Assembly (NCBI GenBank): GCA_028283605.1
Contig: JAPWKH010000010.1
Coordinates: forward strand, 1-64,000
Reading direction: 5' to 3'
Length of the DNA stretch: 64,000 nt
Source: Arachidicoccus sp.
Lineage (GTDB): Bacteria > Bacteroidota > Bacteroidia > Chitinophagales > Chitinophagaceae
How positions within the stretch are numbered: the first letter of the stretch is position 1; each line of letters starts with the position of its first letter. The notes beneath the pieces were generated by a model. That model had not been told where the DNA came from. It ran no database searches and was given only the letters and a program-made list of their open reading frames with translations. Both the position numbers and the translations under genes were made by a program. Below, in pieces: positions 8,869 to 17,373 of this stretch.

Positions 8869-11562
8869 ATGAGAAATTATTTACCCGTATTGTTTTTAAT
8901 AATAAATACACTGAGTTCATCTGCTCAAAGAATAAAGCAATCCATTAATACAGACTGGCTTTTTCATAAAGGAAATATCGGCTTAAATAATGCAGTTACA
9001 AATGATGAATGGGAAACAGTATCCATTCCTCACAGCTGGAACACACATGATGTATCGGATGAAAAGCCGGGTTATTATCAAGGTATAGGTGTTTATTGGA
9101 AAACACTTTTCATACCAAATGCATACCGTGATAAAGATGTGTATTTGTATTTTGAAGGTGCTGCGCAAGAAGCAGATGTATATGTTAATAATAAGTATGT
9201 GGGAAGGCACACAGGAAGCTATACAGCTTTCAGTTTTAGAATAAATGATTTTATAAAATTTGACGGAAAAAATAATAAAAATGAAATTGAAATAAAGCTG
9301 AATAACAGTCATAACGAGAACATACCACCCCTTTCAGCAGACTTTACTTTTTACGGAGGAATCTATCGCGATGTATATTTATTTGCTTTGAACAAAATAC
9401 ATTTTGATGCAGATAATGACGCTACAGATGGTGTCTTCATTTCTACTCCATTAGTAAATAACCAAAGTGCTGATGTGTTCATCAAAGGAAAAATAACCAA
9501 CCGAGCCGAAGGGAAAAAAGATATAAAAATCATTTCTTCTCTGTTTGATCAGAAAGGGAAATTAATTACACAAATAAGTAAAGATGTAAAGTCCGAATCG
9601 GCAACAAATACCTGCTTTGAACAAGAAATAAACAACATCAAAAAACCTGAACTATGGAGCCCGGAGCATCCGTATTTATATCAGATCACTTCTTGTATTA
9701 TTGATAAAAATACCGGAGATACGCTTGATGAAGTGAGTAATCCGTTGGGGTTTCGCTGGTATAAATTTACTGCCGATCAGGGGTTTTTTCTCAATGGAAA
9801 ACATTATAAACTATGGGGAGCAAGCCGTCATCAGGATTATCCGGACAAAGCAAACGCTTTGCCTGATGCCATACATATACAAGATGTGGAATTACTCAAA
9901 GCAATGGGCGCAAATCTGCTTCGCGTTGCGCATTATCCGCAAGATCAATCATTGATGGAAGCTTGTGATCGGATAGGTATTATTACGTCAGTGGAAATAC
10001 CCGTTGTCAACGCTATTACGGAGAATGATACGTTCCGGCTTAATTGTTTTAAAATGATGGAAGAAATGATTCGTCAGAATTACAATCATCCGTCTGTGAT
10101 GATATGGGCTTTTATGAATGAAGTATTGTTGAAGTTGCGTTATTCAAATGATTCCATCCGTCAAAAGGTATATATTCAACACGTAAAAGAACTGGCACAG
10201 TCTTTAGATAGTCTCAGTCGGAAAGAAGATGCATCACGTTATACCATGATTCCTTTCCACGGAGATATGTCTTTGTATATAAAATCCAGATTGCCGGAAG
10301 TTCCGCAGATAATCGGCTGGAATCAATATTCCGGATGGTATGGCGCCAACATTAATGATTTTGAAAAAAACATGGAAAGGCATCACCGTGAATTAAGTAA
10401 TAAGCCGATGATTGTTACAGAATATGGTGCAGATGGCGATCCTCGTTTACATAGTTTCCAGCCTGTACGATTCGATAAATCGCTGGAGTACGAAACGTAT
10501 TTTCATAAAGTTTATCAAAAAGTAATAGCTGACAAGCCATCCATCAGCGGCGCTATGGCATGGACGCTCGCAGACTTTAATGCAGAAGCAAGAAAAGAAT
10601 CTATGCCACATGTAAACAATAAAGGTTTGCTTACCGATACCCGCAAACCAAAGCCTGTTTATTTTTATTATCAATCACGGCTTTTGAAAACTCCTTACAT
10701 TGCAATCGGCTCTCGCGATTGGGATCTAAGAAGCGCTGTATCGGATTCAACACAACGCGAACAATGCTTACAACCTGTAGAGATATATACCAATCGGAAT
10801 GCAGAAATATCTCTTTTTCAAAACGGCCGGTTGTTAAAGAAAGAAATGCCGGAACAAGGCGTTGCTGTTTTTAATGTGCCTTTTATAAATGGCATCAATC
10901 ATTTGGAAGCAATTATTACACAAGAAGATACTACGATAAAAGATCATGCGGATATTAACTTTAAAATTATCCCTTATTATTTAAAAGACACAACAGTTCC
11001 CTTCAGTGAGATAAATATCAGCTTAGGTGATCACAGATATTTTAATGATGATGAACTCGGGCAAGTATGGATTCCTGAAAAAGCATATACGCGAGGGAGT
11101 TGGGGATTCATAGGCGGTACAGAATTTAAAATGAAAAATACAAGCAGGCAGCCTTACGGTTCAGACAAAGATATTCTCGGAACGAATTATGATCCGATTT
11201 ATGAAACGCAACGAGTGGGAATACAACAATTTCGTTTAGATATTCCCAAAGGCAGGTATGCCGTTACTTTCCATTTTGCAGAATTATTATCCAATGCGAT
11301 ACAGGATCCGAATATATATAATCTTGACACAAGTAAAGTTGCATATTCTTCACAAAAGATTCAAAAAAGAAAGTTTGATGTTTTTATTAATGGTAAAAAA
11401 ACAATTGACGGATTAGGCAATGATAATTATCTTATTCCCGGAAGAGCATACAGTACAAAGACCTTCGTAAATGTAACCGGCAATGATGGTATTGTTATTG
11501 ACTTTAAACCTATTGAAGGAGAAACTATTTTAAACGGATTACAAGTAATTAAAATTTATTGA
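8869..11562 (+). CDS. Glycoside hydrolase family 2 protein with C-terminal malectin-like domain
   Basis: The 897-residue protein has a signal peptide (residues ~1-20) and the GH2 order of domains. First is a sugar-binding jelly-roll (~22-170, SINTDWLFHKG and VSIPHSWN), then an immunoglobulin-like domain (~180-300), then a TIM barrel (~305-620). The catalytic acid/base is probably Glu418 in IWAFMNEV and the nucleophile Glu518 in VTEYGADG. Residues ~715-895 resemble a malectin-type carbohydrate-binding domain (VGIQQFRLDIPKGRYAVTFHFAE). It would remove beta-galactosyl, beta-glucuronyl or related residues from plant or microbial glycans in the periplasm or outside. It is followed 2 bp later by an esterase gene, so the two probably act on the same decorated polysaccharide. 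The exact sugar cannot be read from sequence. Confidence 0.93.
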   Translation: MRNYLPVLFLIINTLSSSAQRIKQSINTDWLFHKGNIGLNNAVTNDEWETVSIPHSWNTHDVSDEKPGYYQGIGVYWKTLFIPNAYRDKDVYLYFEGAAQEADVYVNNKYVGRHTGSYTAFSFRINDFIKFDGKNNKNEIEIKLNNSHNENIPPLSADFTFYGGIYRDVYLFALNKIHFDADNDATDGVFISTPLVNNQSADVFIKGKITNRAEGKKDIKIISSLFDQKGKLITQISKDVKSESATNTCFEQEINNIKKPELWSPEHPYLYQITSCIIDKNTGDTLDEVSNPLGFRWYKFTADQGFFLNGKHYKLWGASRHQDYPDKANALPDAIHIQDVELLKAMGANLLRVAHYPQDQSLMEACDRIGIITSVEIPVVNAITENDTFRLNCFKMMEEMIRQNYNHPSVMIWAFMNEVLLKLRYSNDSIRQKVYIQHVKELAQSLDSLSRKEDASRYTMIPFHGDMSLYIKSRLPEVPQIIGWNQYSGWYGANINDFEKNMERHHRELSNKPMIVTEYGADGDPRLHSFQPVRFDKSLEYETYFHKVYQKVIADKPSISGAMAWTLADFNAEARKESMPHVNNKGLLTDTRKPKPVYFYYQSRLLKTPYIAIGSRDWDLRSAVSDSTQREQCLQPVEIYTNRNAEISLFQNGRLLKKEMPEQGVAVFNVPFINGINHLEAIITQEDTTIKDHADINFKIIPYYLKDTTVPFSEINISLGDHRYFNDDELGQVWIPEKAYTRGSWGFIGGTEFKMKNTSRQPYGSDKDILGTNYDPIYETQRVGIQQFRLDIPKGRYAVTFHFAELLSNAIQDPNIYNLDTSKVAYSSQKIQKRKFDVFINGKKTIDGLGNDNYLIPGRAYSTKTFVNVTGNDGIVIDFKPIEGETILNGLQVIKIY

Positions 11563-11564
11563 AC

Positions 11565-12392
11565 ATGCTAAGATTATTCAAAGCCTTGATATTACTGATA
11601 TTGCTGACCGGCTGCATATCTGACATACACGCGACTTCATTCAGAAAAAATTATTCCTACAAAAATTTAATTACAAACAATGACACGAATAAGATAGATA
11701 CCAATTTCCATCTTTTCCTGCTCATCGGGCAATCCAATATGGCAGGCAGGGCGCCACTTGATACGTTGGATATAAAAACCGATTCAAATATTCTTATGCT
11801 TGACAAACAAAATCAATGGGTAATTGCGAAAGATCCTTTACATTTTGACAAACCAAGTGTTGCCGGTGTAGGTCCCGGTATCAGCTTTGCGCATGCCTTA
11901 TTGAAACATCTACCGAAAGGTGCACGCATAGGATTAATACCGTGCGCTTGGGGCGGATCGCCTATAAGCGTATGGCAGCCCGATAGCACATATTTACATC
12001 ACAAACCATATAACGAAGCAATTGAGAGAACGAAGATTGCTACGCAAAGCGGTGTATTGAGCGGCATTTTATGGCATCAGGGAGAATCGAATAATAATCC
12101 TGCTAAAGCCGCAAAGTATCTTACGGAAATATCAACACTTGTTTCCCGTCTCAGAAACGAATTGCAATCTCCTCAGGTTCCTTTTGTTGCCGGCGAAACC
12201 GGATATTTTCAAAACCCCAATTACATTAATCCGGTTATTGACAGCATTCCTTCCGTTATCTCCAATTCCGCAGTTGTTTCCGCAAAAGGCTTGCATGATA
12301 AAGGAGATAAAACGCATTTTGATACACCTTCTGCGCGAGAACTCGGCAAACGCTATTCAACGGCAATGGAAAAACTTTTGGATAATAAATGA
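11565..12392 (+). CDS. CE6/sialate-O-acetylesterase-like carbohydrate esterase (SGNH fold) lipoprotein
   Basis: I chose the ATG at 11565, 2 bp after the GH2 stop, over an in-frame TTG at 11559. This gives 275 residues. The N-terminus is a lipoprotein signal (LLTGC, Cys about residue 17). The catalytic domain has the SGNH/DUF303 blocks: FLLIGQSNMAGR with the nucleophile Ser, VGPGISFAHALL, IGLIPCAWGGSPISVW, ILWHQGESN, and a final DKTHFDTPSARELG with the catalytic His. Such enzymes release acetyl groups from xylan or other glycans. The pairing with the GH2 gene, in one operon, suggests deacetylation assists that glycosidase (inference). Confidence 0.88.
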   Translation: MLRLFKALILLILLTGCISDIHATSFRKNYSYKNLITNNDTNKIDTNFHLFLLIGQSNMAGRAPLDTLDIKTDSNILMLDKQNQWVIAKDPLHFDKPSVAGVGPGISFAHALLKHLPKGARIGLIPCAWGGSPISVWQPDSTYLHHKPYNEAIERTKIATQSGVLSGILWHQGESNNNPAKAAKYLTEISTLVSRLRNELQSPQVPFVAGETGYFQNPNYINPVIDSIPSVISNSAVVSAKGLHDKGDKTHFDTPSARELGKRYSTAMEKLLDNK

Positions 12393-12509
12393 CTCGGCTA
12401 TATACTTATTTTAATTGAAGTTTTCTGTTCCTTTGATGGATTAATTACAGTTCATGATTTCAATTTATCATCTTTGTGTATTTTTGAGTACAACATAAAA
12501 CCTCATACC

Positions 12510-13001
12510 ATGAAAAAAACATCTTTAGTATTGTTTATTATTTTTCTTTCAATAGAAGGATTTTCACAATTTAAAGTCGGTAAAACACAACAAGAAGTAA
12601 AATCAGACCAGGCAAAAGTAACGCCGGTGCTTATAGGCTCAAAACGTGTGGCCTTAACGCTTTCATTCGGGTTATATCACATAGATGCTGATAATTCAGA
12701 GTATCTCGGATATCATTCGAATATCAATTCTTTTGAAAAAATAGAATTTGCTTCCGCTCAGGAAGAGCTGGACTTTTATAATTACGTTTTAAGTTTGTAT
12801 GACAATTTTAAAGACAATGAGCTAACATTAAATAAAATTAAGATAGTCCCGAGCAGGAATAATTTATTAGGCGCAAATAACCTTGTGTTTGATATTTATC
12901 CCGAACCAAATAATAAATCATATAAATATACAACTGAAATGATAGGCAGAAAAGCGTGGATAAAGCTTTTTGAAAAATCCCGGATTCATAGTTTAAAGTG
13001 A
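12510..13001 (+). CDS. Exported protein of unknown function
   Basis: The ATG at 12510 starts a clean signal peptide (MKKTSLVLFIIFLSIEGFSQ), so it is preferred to an in-frame start further upstream. The mature part is about 143 residues, lysine-rich, with no family motif I recognise. A near-consensus promoter CATCTTTG lies just upstream (about 12469-12476), and a strong terminator follows the stop. It therefore looks like a single-gene unit encoding a periplasmic or surface protein. Confidence 0.7.
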   Translation: MKKTSLVLFIIFLSIEGFSQFKVGKTQQEVKSDQAKVTPVLIGSKRVALTLSFGLYHIDADNSEYLGYHSNINSFEKIEFASAQEELDFYNYVLSLYDNFKDNELTLNKIKIVPSRNNLLGANNLVFDIYPEPNNKSYKYTTEMIGRKAWIKLFEKSRIHSLK

Positions 13002-13024
13002 CTTTCTTTTATTAATAAATATTC

Positions 13025-13062
13025 AAACCGATAAGCATAAGTTTATCGGTTTTTTAATTTTT
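13025..13062 (+). terminator. Rho-independent terminator upstream of ribF
   Basis: A perfect 10-bp stem, AAACCGATAA / TTATCGGTTT (13025-13034 with 13043-13052), is followed by TTTAATTTTT. It ends the preceding exported-protein transcript. Confidence 0.85.
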
Positions 13063-13067
13063 ACTTT

Positions 13068-13075
13068 TACTTTTG
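13068..13075 (+). promoter_or_regulatory. -7 promoter element directly before ribF
   Basis: TACTTTTG matches TAnnTTTG and ends only 5 nt before the ribF ATG. If used, the transcript would start at or next to the start codon and be leaderless. Confidence 0.5.
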
Positions 13076-13080
13076 ATGCT

Positions 13081-14013
13081 ATGCGTGTATTTTATGAATT
13101 AGAACATTTGCCCTCATTTAAAAATGCGGTAATTACTATCGGCACTTTCGATGGCGTGCATCGTGGCCACCAAAAAATAATTAAACAACTTAAAGAAGAA
13201 GCGGATGTTGTAAATGGCGAGAGCATTATTATCACTTTTGATCCGCACCCGAGAAAAATTGTTCAGCAAGAGCCTTTATTTCTTTTAAACACATTGAGCG
13301 AAAAATTGCATCTATTGGAAGAATGCGGAATGGATAACGTGATCGTTGTGCCTTTCGATAAAAAATTTTCTTCGCAAACTGCTGAAGAATATGTAAAAGA
13401 TTTTCTGGTTGAAAAAATTCATCCGCATATAATTATTATCGGGTACGATCACCGTTTCGGTAAAGGACGCACAGGCGATTATCACACATTGGAAAAATAC
13501 GGAGCTCAACTTGGTTTTACCGTTAAAGAAATTTCAGAAGAAGTTTTGAATGAAATTTCCATCAGTTCCACACGCATTCGTAATGCGCTTTTATCTGGCG
13601 ATATAAAATCTGCAAATGAGTTTTTAGGTTATTCTTATTTTTTAGAAGGCGAGGTTGTTGAAGGCAAAAAAATTGGCAGAACGATTGGCTATCCTACGGC
13701 AAATATTTTTGTAGATGATCCGGATAAATTAATTCCTGCCATCGGAGTTTATGCTGTAAAGGTGCAAATTGAAAACAGAACTTATAATGGCATGTTAGGA
13801 ATCAGCCTTCGGCCAACAATAGAAGAGAGTACAAAGGTTTCCGTTGAAGTAAATATTTTTCATTTCCACGAAAATATTTACGGCAAAATTATAAGAATTA
13901 AATTTATTGCCTGGCTGCGAGCAGAAGAGAAATTTACTAATCTGGAATATTTACAGCATGCGCTGTCGCAAGATGCGATAAATGCCAAGAAAATTTTATA
14001 TGATTTAGACTGA
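13081..14013 (+). CDS. ribF: Bifunctional riboflavin kinase / FAD synthetase
   Basis: The 310-residue protein is the usual length for RibF, which phosphorylates riboflavin to FMN and then adenylates FMN to FAD in the cytoplasm. The N-terminal nucleotidyltransferase part has TIGTFDGVHRGHQ (residues ~20-32), FDPHP and IIIGYDHRFGKGRTGD, and ends with ISSTRIRNAL. The C-terminal kinase part (from about residue 187) has GRTIGYPTANI and GVYAVKV. It follows a terminator and has its own promoter, and tatA comes 111 bp later with its own promoter. Confidence 0.97.
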   Translation: MRVFYELEHLPSFKNAVITIGTFDGVHRGHQKIIKQLKEEADVVNGESIIITFDPHPRKIVQQEPLFLLNTLSEKLHLLEECGMDNVIVVPFDKKFSSQTAEEYVKDFLVEKIHPHIIIIGYDHRFGKGRTGDYHTLEKYGAQLGFTVKEISEEVLNEISISSTRIRNALLSGDIKSANEFLGYSYFLEGEVVEGKKIGRTIGYPTANIFVDDPDKLIPAIGVYAVKVQIENRTYNGMLGISLRPTIEESTKVSVEVNIFHFHENIYGKIIRIKFIAWLRAEEKFTNLEYLQHALSQDAINAKKILYDLD

Positions 14014-14077
14014 TTTGGCTGTTTATTTTTTGCTTTAAAAAAAGATGATTATTATTCAAAAACCAAAAAAATGAAAT

Positions 14078-14085
14078 TACCTTTG
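14078..14085 (+). promoter_or_regulatory. -7 promoter element for tatA
   Basis: TACCTTTG matches TAnnTTTG, 39 bp before the tatA start codon. Confidence 0.5.
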
Positions 14086-14124
14086 AAAATTATATAGGTT
14101 TTATCATTCTCTAAAAAATAAATC

Positions 14125-14364
14125 ATGGGTGAATTAAGTTTTGAAAAATTAATTGTAATAGCAGTAGTAATACTTATAATTTTCGGTTCTAAAAAAATTC
14201 CGGAAATGATGCGTGGGCTTGGCAAAGGCGTTCGCGAATTCAACGATGCAAAAAAAGGTTTGAGCGACGATCTGAATGCGACAAAAAATTCCGTTGCAAA
14301 TAAAGAAAATACAAAATCTTCAAGCATTACTGATGTTGAGCACGAATCTGTAAATGCAAATTAA
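14125..14364 (+). CDS. tatA: Twin-arginine translocase subunit TatA/TatE
   Basis: The 79-residue protein has the TatA layout: a short periplasmic N-terminus, one transmembrane helix (residues ~8-21, KLIVIAVVILIIFG), the conserved FGSKKIPEMMRGLGKG hinge, an amphipathic helix and a polar tail. TatA forms the pore that moves folded proteins bearing twin-arginine signals across the inner membrane. No tatC lies beside it. A 7-bp inverted repeat ATTACGT / ACGTAAT (14396-14402 with 14422-14428) follows the gene and may mark its 3' end, where it meets the convergent acyltransferase gene. Confidence 0.93.
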   Translation: MGELSFEKLIVIAVVILIIFGSKKIPEMMRGLGKGVREFNDAKKGLSDDLNATKNSVANKENTKSSSITDVEHESVNAN

Positions 14365-14437
14365 TTTTAGTCAAGGATTTGTGTATGAGTAAATAATTAC
14401 GTAAAGGATGTATTTCATTCCACGTAATCATTATGAA

Positions 14438-15589
14438 TTACACTTTTACATAAATCTTTTTCTTATCCATCCAATATACTATCAGCCACATAAAAATGAT
14501 GAAGCATATTGCATACATCAGCGAGCTTTTATAAGGATCGGAAAATACAGGAACGCATATATGCTCATAAAACCAGCCCAAAGGATTCTGATAAGTTTGC
14601 TGCCCATTTTCAATACCTTTCGGAATACGGATCAGTCCAAGTGCGCGTGGCAACAATCCGCTTAAAACAAAGATGAATAAAGGATTTTTGCCGAATACAT
14701 TAAAAAATTTATCCAGCCAGATGCGCTTGTTTTTCATCTCAATAAAATAAATTACAACAGCCAATATCAGCATAGCCATTCCGGAAGTATAAATTACAAA
14801 TGTGCTTGTCCATATTTTTTTTGCGATTGGAAAAAATTGCCCGAAGAACGCTCCAATAAAAAGTAATAAGGCCGCAGTAACAAACAGCTGCGTAATCATC
14901 TCATATGTTTTTCCTTTTTCTCTGATAAATTTTCCCGCCAGATATCCGATAATTACCTGAACAATTGGAGCAGCCGAACTTGCGATGCCTTCCGGATCAA
15001 AAGGAATGCCTTCTCCGTGATACATGTGATTTACGCCAAGTACAGGAATATCAACCTGCGAAGTACCGAACCAGCCTGTAATGCTGTAAGGATCTCCCGG
15101 CGCTCCCAGCGCATAACACAACAGCCAGTAACCGATTAAAATAATTATCCCGATAATCACAGCCGTTTTAGTTTTAAAAAAATATATAATAAGGGAAGCG
15201 AAAAAATAAGCAACGGCAATGCGCTGCAATACGCCGAAGATGCGCACGTTTTCCCATGCCTTGAATACAATCTGATTGTCTTTCCACATAAAAAAAGGAA
15301 ACCAGTTCAGAAATAATCCGATCCCGAAAATCAGCAAGCTGCGTTTAATAACTTTTTTTATAAATGAAGAAGTTCCCGATTCGCGTAATCGCGGAATCAC
15401 AAACGCCAGCGTATTGCCTACTACAAACAGGAAGAAAGGAAATACAAGATCTGTCGGTGTGCAACCTGCCCATTTCGCATGGTCTAAAGGCGTATAAATA
15501 TGATCCCAATCGCCGGGATTATTTACCAGAATCATTAGGCAAACTGTAAGCCCGCGGAAAACATCGAGTGAATAGAAGCGTTCTTTCAT
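14438..15589 (-). CDS. HGSNAT-like transmembrane acyltransferase (DUF5009/DUF1624 type)
   Basis: From the ATG at 15589 the protein is 383 residues and starts RFYSLDVFRGLTV, the family's typical opening. An upstream in-frame ATG would add an unlikely basic extension. There are about ten transmembrane helices. The motif GCTPTDLVFPFFLFVVGNTLAF matches the bacterial relatives of heparan-alpha-glucosaminide N-acetyltransferase, which pass acetyl groups across membranes to sugar amines. These genes are common near glycan-degradation genes in Bacteroidota. The actual acceptor is unknown. It stands alone and converges on tatA. Confidence 0.88.
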   Translation of the reverse strand: MKERFYSLDVFRGLTVCLMILVNNPGDWDHIYTPLDHAKWAGCTPTDLVFPFFLFVVGNTLAFVIPRLRESGTSSFIKKVIKRSLLIFGIGLFLNWFPFFMWKDNQIVFKAWENVRIFGVLQRIAVAYFFASLIIYFFKTKTAVIIGIIILIGYWLLCYALGAPGDPYSITGWFGTSQVDIPVLGVNHMYHGEGIPFDPEGIASSAAPIVQVIIGYLAGKFIREKGKTYEMITQLFVTAALLLFIGAFFGQFFPIAKKIWTSTFVIYTSGMAMLILAVVIYFIEMKNKRIWLDKFFNVFGKNPLFIFVLSGLLPRALGLIRIPKGIENGQQTYQNPLGWFYEHICVPVFSDPYKSSLMYAICFIIFMWLIVYWMDKKKIYVKV

Positions 15590-15797
15590 CCGTATTCTTT
15601 TATTGTTTTTCAATTGCCGGATGGAACTACGCAAATACATTCTTACGAGTGATAAAAATTATCATGCTACGTTTCATCCGTATTTTTTTATTGTTCTATT
15701 TTTTTATTTGCATGTAATTTAAAATAGTTTTTGAACATTGCATATTTCATTTTCGTAACTATAAGGAAAATAAATTGTCTATATGTAAAGTATATTT

Positions 15798-15805
15798 TAC
15801 TTTTG
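15798..15805 (+). promoter_or_regulatory. -7 promoter element for the membrane protein/XRE pair
   Basis: TACTTTTG matches TAnnTTTG exactly, 22 bp before the ATG at 15828. Confidence 0.5.
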
Positions 15806-15827
15806 GTAAAACAAAACTTGATATGTC

Positions 15828-16301
15828 ATGAAAAGATTATTTTTATTTCCGAGAAAGCTTAGGTTGATTGGAATCATCATTCTGACACCAGCGATTGTAT
15901 TTTGGGTTGCAATTACGTATTTTGATTTTGGCTTTTCTTTTCTCAATTATTTTCCTTCGCATCATACTAAAGATGAAATGGGTATTTATGGAATTTTTCG
16001 TGGGAGTGATGGAAATTATAACAATACGGTAGATTATGCGCTTATATTAATTGCGCTTGTTTTTATAGCATTTTCAAAAATAAAAACAGAAGATGAGATG
16101 ACTATTATGTTACGTCTTCAGTCATTTCAAATAGTGACTTGTATTTCTTTATCATTGCTATTAATTTTAGACTTTACAGCATTTGGATTGGACTATATTG
16201 CCTACGCCACCATGTTGTGGTATGCCTTTTTAATACTTTTCATTGTAGTCTTTTATACAAAAATTTATCTTTTAACCAAATCCGTAAAAAATGAAAAATA
16301 A
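15828..16301 (+). CDS. Four-helix membrane protein of unknown function
   Basis: The 157-residue protein has four predicted transmembrane segments (residues ~13-31, 68-83, 98-118 and 124-146) and ends in a lysine-rich tail. I recognise no catalytic motif. Its last 11 bases overlap the start of an XRE-type regulator in another frame, so the two are translationally coupled. Such membrane-protein/small-HTH pairs are widespread and usually have unknown function; the membrane protein may sense a signal for the regulator (inference). Confidence 0.8.
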   Translation: MKRLFLFPRKLRLIGIIILTPAIVFWVAITYFDFGFSFLNYFPSHHTKDEMGIYGIFRGSDGNYNNTVDYALILIALVFIAFSKIKTEDEMTIMLRLQSFQIVTCISLSLLLILDFTAFGLDYIAYATMLWYAFLILFIVVFYTKIYLLTKSVKNEK

Positions 16302-16491
16302 TCTGAGAGTAGAGCGTGCGATACTCAATATTTCTCAGGCAGATTTGGCTGAAAAAATTGGCGTGTCAAGACAAACAATCAATTCCATTGAAGCAGGAAG
16401 ATATGTGCCATCAACAGTTTTGGCATTGAAAATTGCTAAAGTGTTTAAGAAAAGCGTTGAAGATATTTTTCAATTGGAAAAAGGCGATTAA
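16291..16491 (+). CDS. XRE-family transcriptional regulator (YgzD/HTH_3 type)
   Basis: The 66-residue protein is almost entirely one helix-turn-helix domain. It begins MKNNLRVERAILNISQADLAEKIGVS, has the recognition helix RQTINSIEAGRYVPS, and ends LKIAKVFKKSVEDIFQLE. That is the standard length for stand-alone small XRE regulators. Its start overlaps the upstream membrane-protein gene by 11 bp, so it is probably co-translated and likely regulates the pair (inference). Confidence 0.93.
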   Translation: MKNNLRVERAILNISQADLAEKIGVSRQTINSIEAGRYVPSTVLALKIAKVFKKSVEDIFQLEKGD

Positions 16492-16494
16492 CGC

Positions 16495-17286
16495 TTATCT
16501 GTTCAATGCCCTGAAATCCGAGGGTCGCATTCCTGCCAGGCTGTGAAACGTATTGCTGAAAGCCGAAATACTTTCATAGCCAGTTTCAAAAGCTATTTCG
16601 CTAACGCTCTTTTCTGTCCGTAGCAAGAATTCCATTGCCCGTATAATGCGCGCCATCTTCATATATTGAAAAAAAGAAGTTCCCAACAAAATTTGAAAAC
16701 TGCGTGAAAACGTTCGCTCACTATAATTAAACTTTTTGCTTATAAATTCTAAGGTTAGTTTGACGTGAAGATGCGCTTGAATATATTTCAGAATTTCCTG
16801 CATACGTGGATTTGTAGTAGTGGGCAATGCGAACGGGAGACTTTGAGAATGCAATTCCGGCAGCAGTTTTACCAATGTTGACACGAATTCATAGCCTAAA
16901 GAATTTGCCAAAATATCACCTGTCCAATTTGCAGAATACAAAATCATTTCCAGCAATAATGATGTTACAGGGTAAACGCCGATTCGGTTATAAAAATCCG
17001 TATCGGGGAGGAGCGACTGCGGTATGTAAAATGTGTAAATGGCGTGCGTTCTGTATTTATATAAAAGTCTATGTTCCATGCCCGAAGGGATCCATGCATA
17101 GTGCCTTGCAGGCAACATAAATTCTTTATCCTTGGTAATGATGAACGTGGCATCTCCTTCTGCGTAAGAAAATTGCGCTTTGTGATGCGTATGTGAGGGC
17201 AAATCTATTTTATTGCCCTTTGTTAATACTCTTATACTATCGTGACTTGCATCAATTGCCCGTATAAAAAGTTCGCTTTTATCCAT
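16495..17286 (-). CDS. AraC-family transcriptional regulator beside a multidrug exporter
   Basis: The 263-residue protein has an N-terminal cupin-like sensor domain (residues ~10-130, with SHTHHKAQFSYAEG) and a C-terminal AraC DNA-binding domain (residues ~165-260). The second helix-turn-helix ends in SVSEIAFETGYESISAFSNTFHSLAGMRPSDFR. It is transcribed away from the tolC-like gene whose start lies 87 bp away, so the shared gap probably holds its operator and it likely controls that exporter operon (inference). The stop is only 4 bp from the end of the convergent XRE gene. Confidence 0.93.
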   Translation of the reverse strand: MDKSELFIRAIDASHDSIRVLTKGNKIDLPSHTHHKAQFSYAEGDATFIITKDKEFMLPARHYAWIPSGMEHRLLYKYRTHAIYTFYIPQSLLPDTDFYNRIGVYPVTSLLLEMILYSANWTGDILANSLGYEFVSTLVKLLPELHSQSLPFALPTTTNPRMQEILKYIQAHLHVKLTLEFISKKFNYSERTFSRSFQILLGTSFFQYMKMARIIRAMEFLLRTEKSVSEIAFETGYESISAFSNTFHSLAGMRPSDFRALNR

Positions 17287-17373
17287 TGGCTGTTTCTAAC
17301 AAATGAATGGCAAATTATATAAAATGTATTTCATGGCAAAATAAGAACTTTGCATCCTCATTTATTAAAGAAC

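Noticed and set aside
11559-11564. TTG start for the CE6-type esterase overlapping the GH2 stop
   Set aside because: The ATG two codons later begins a clean lipoprotein signal and needs no rare start codon.
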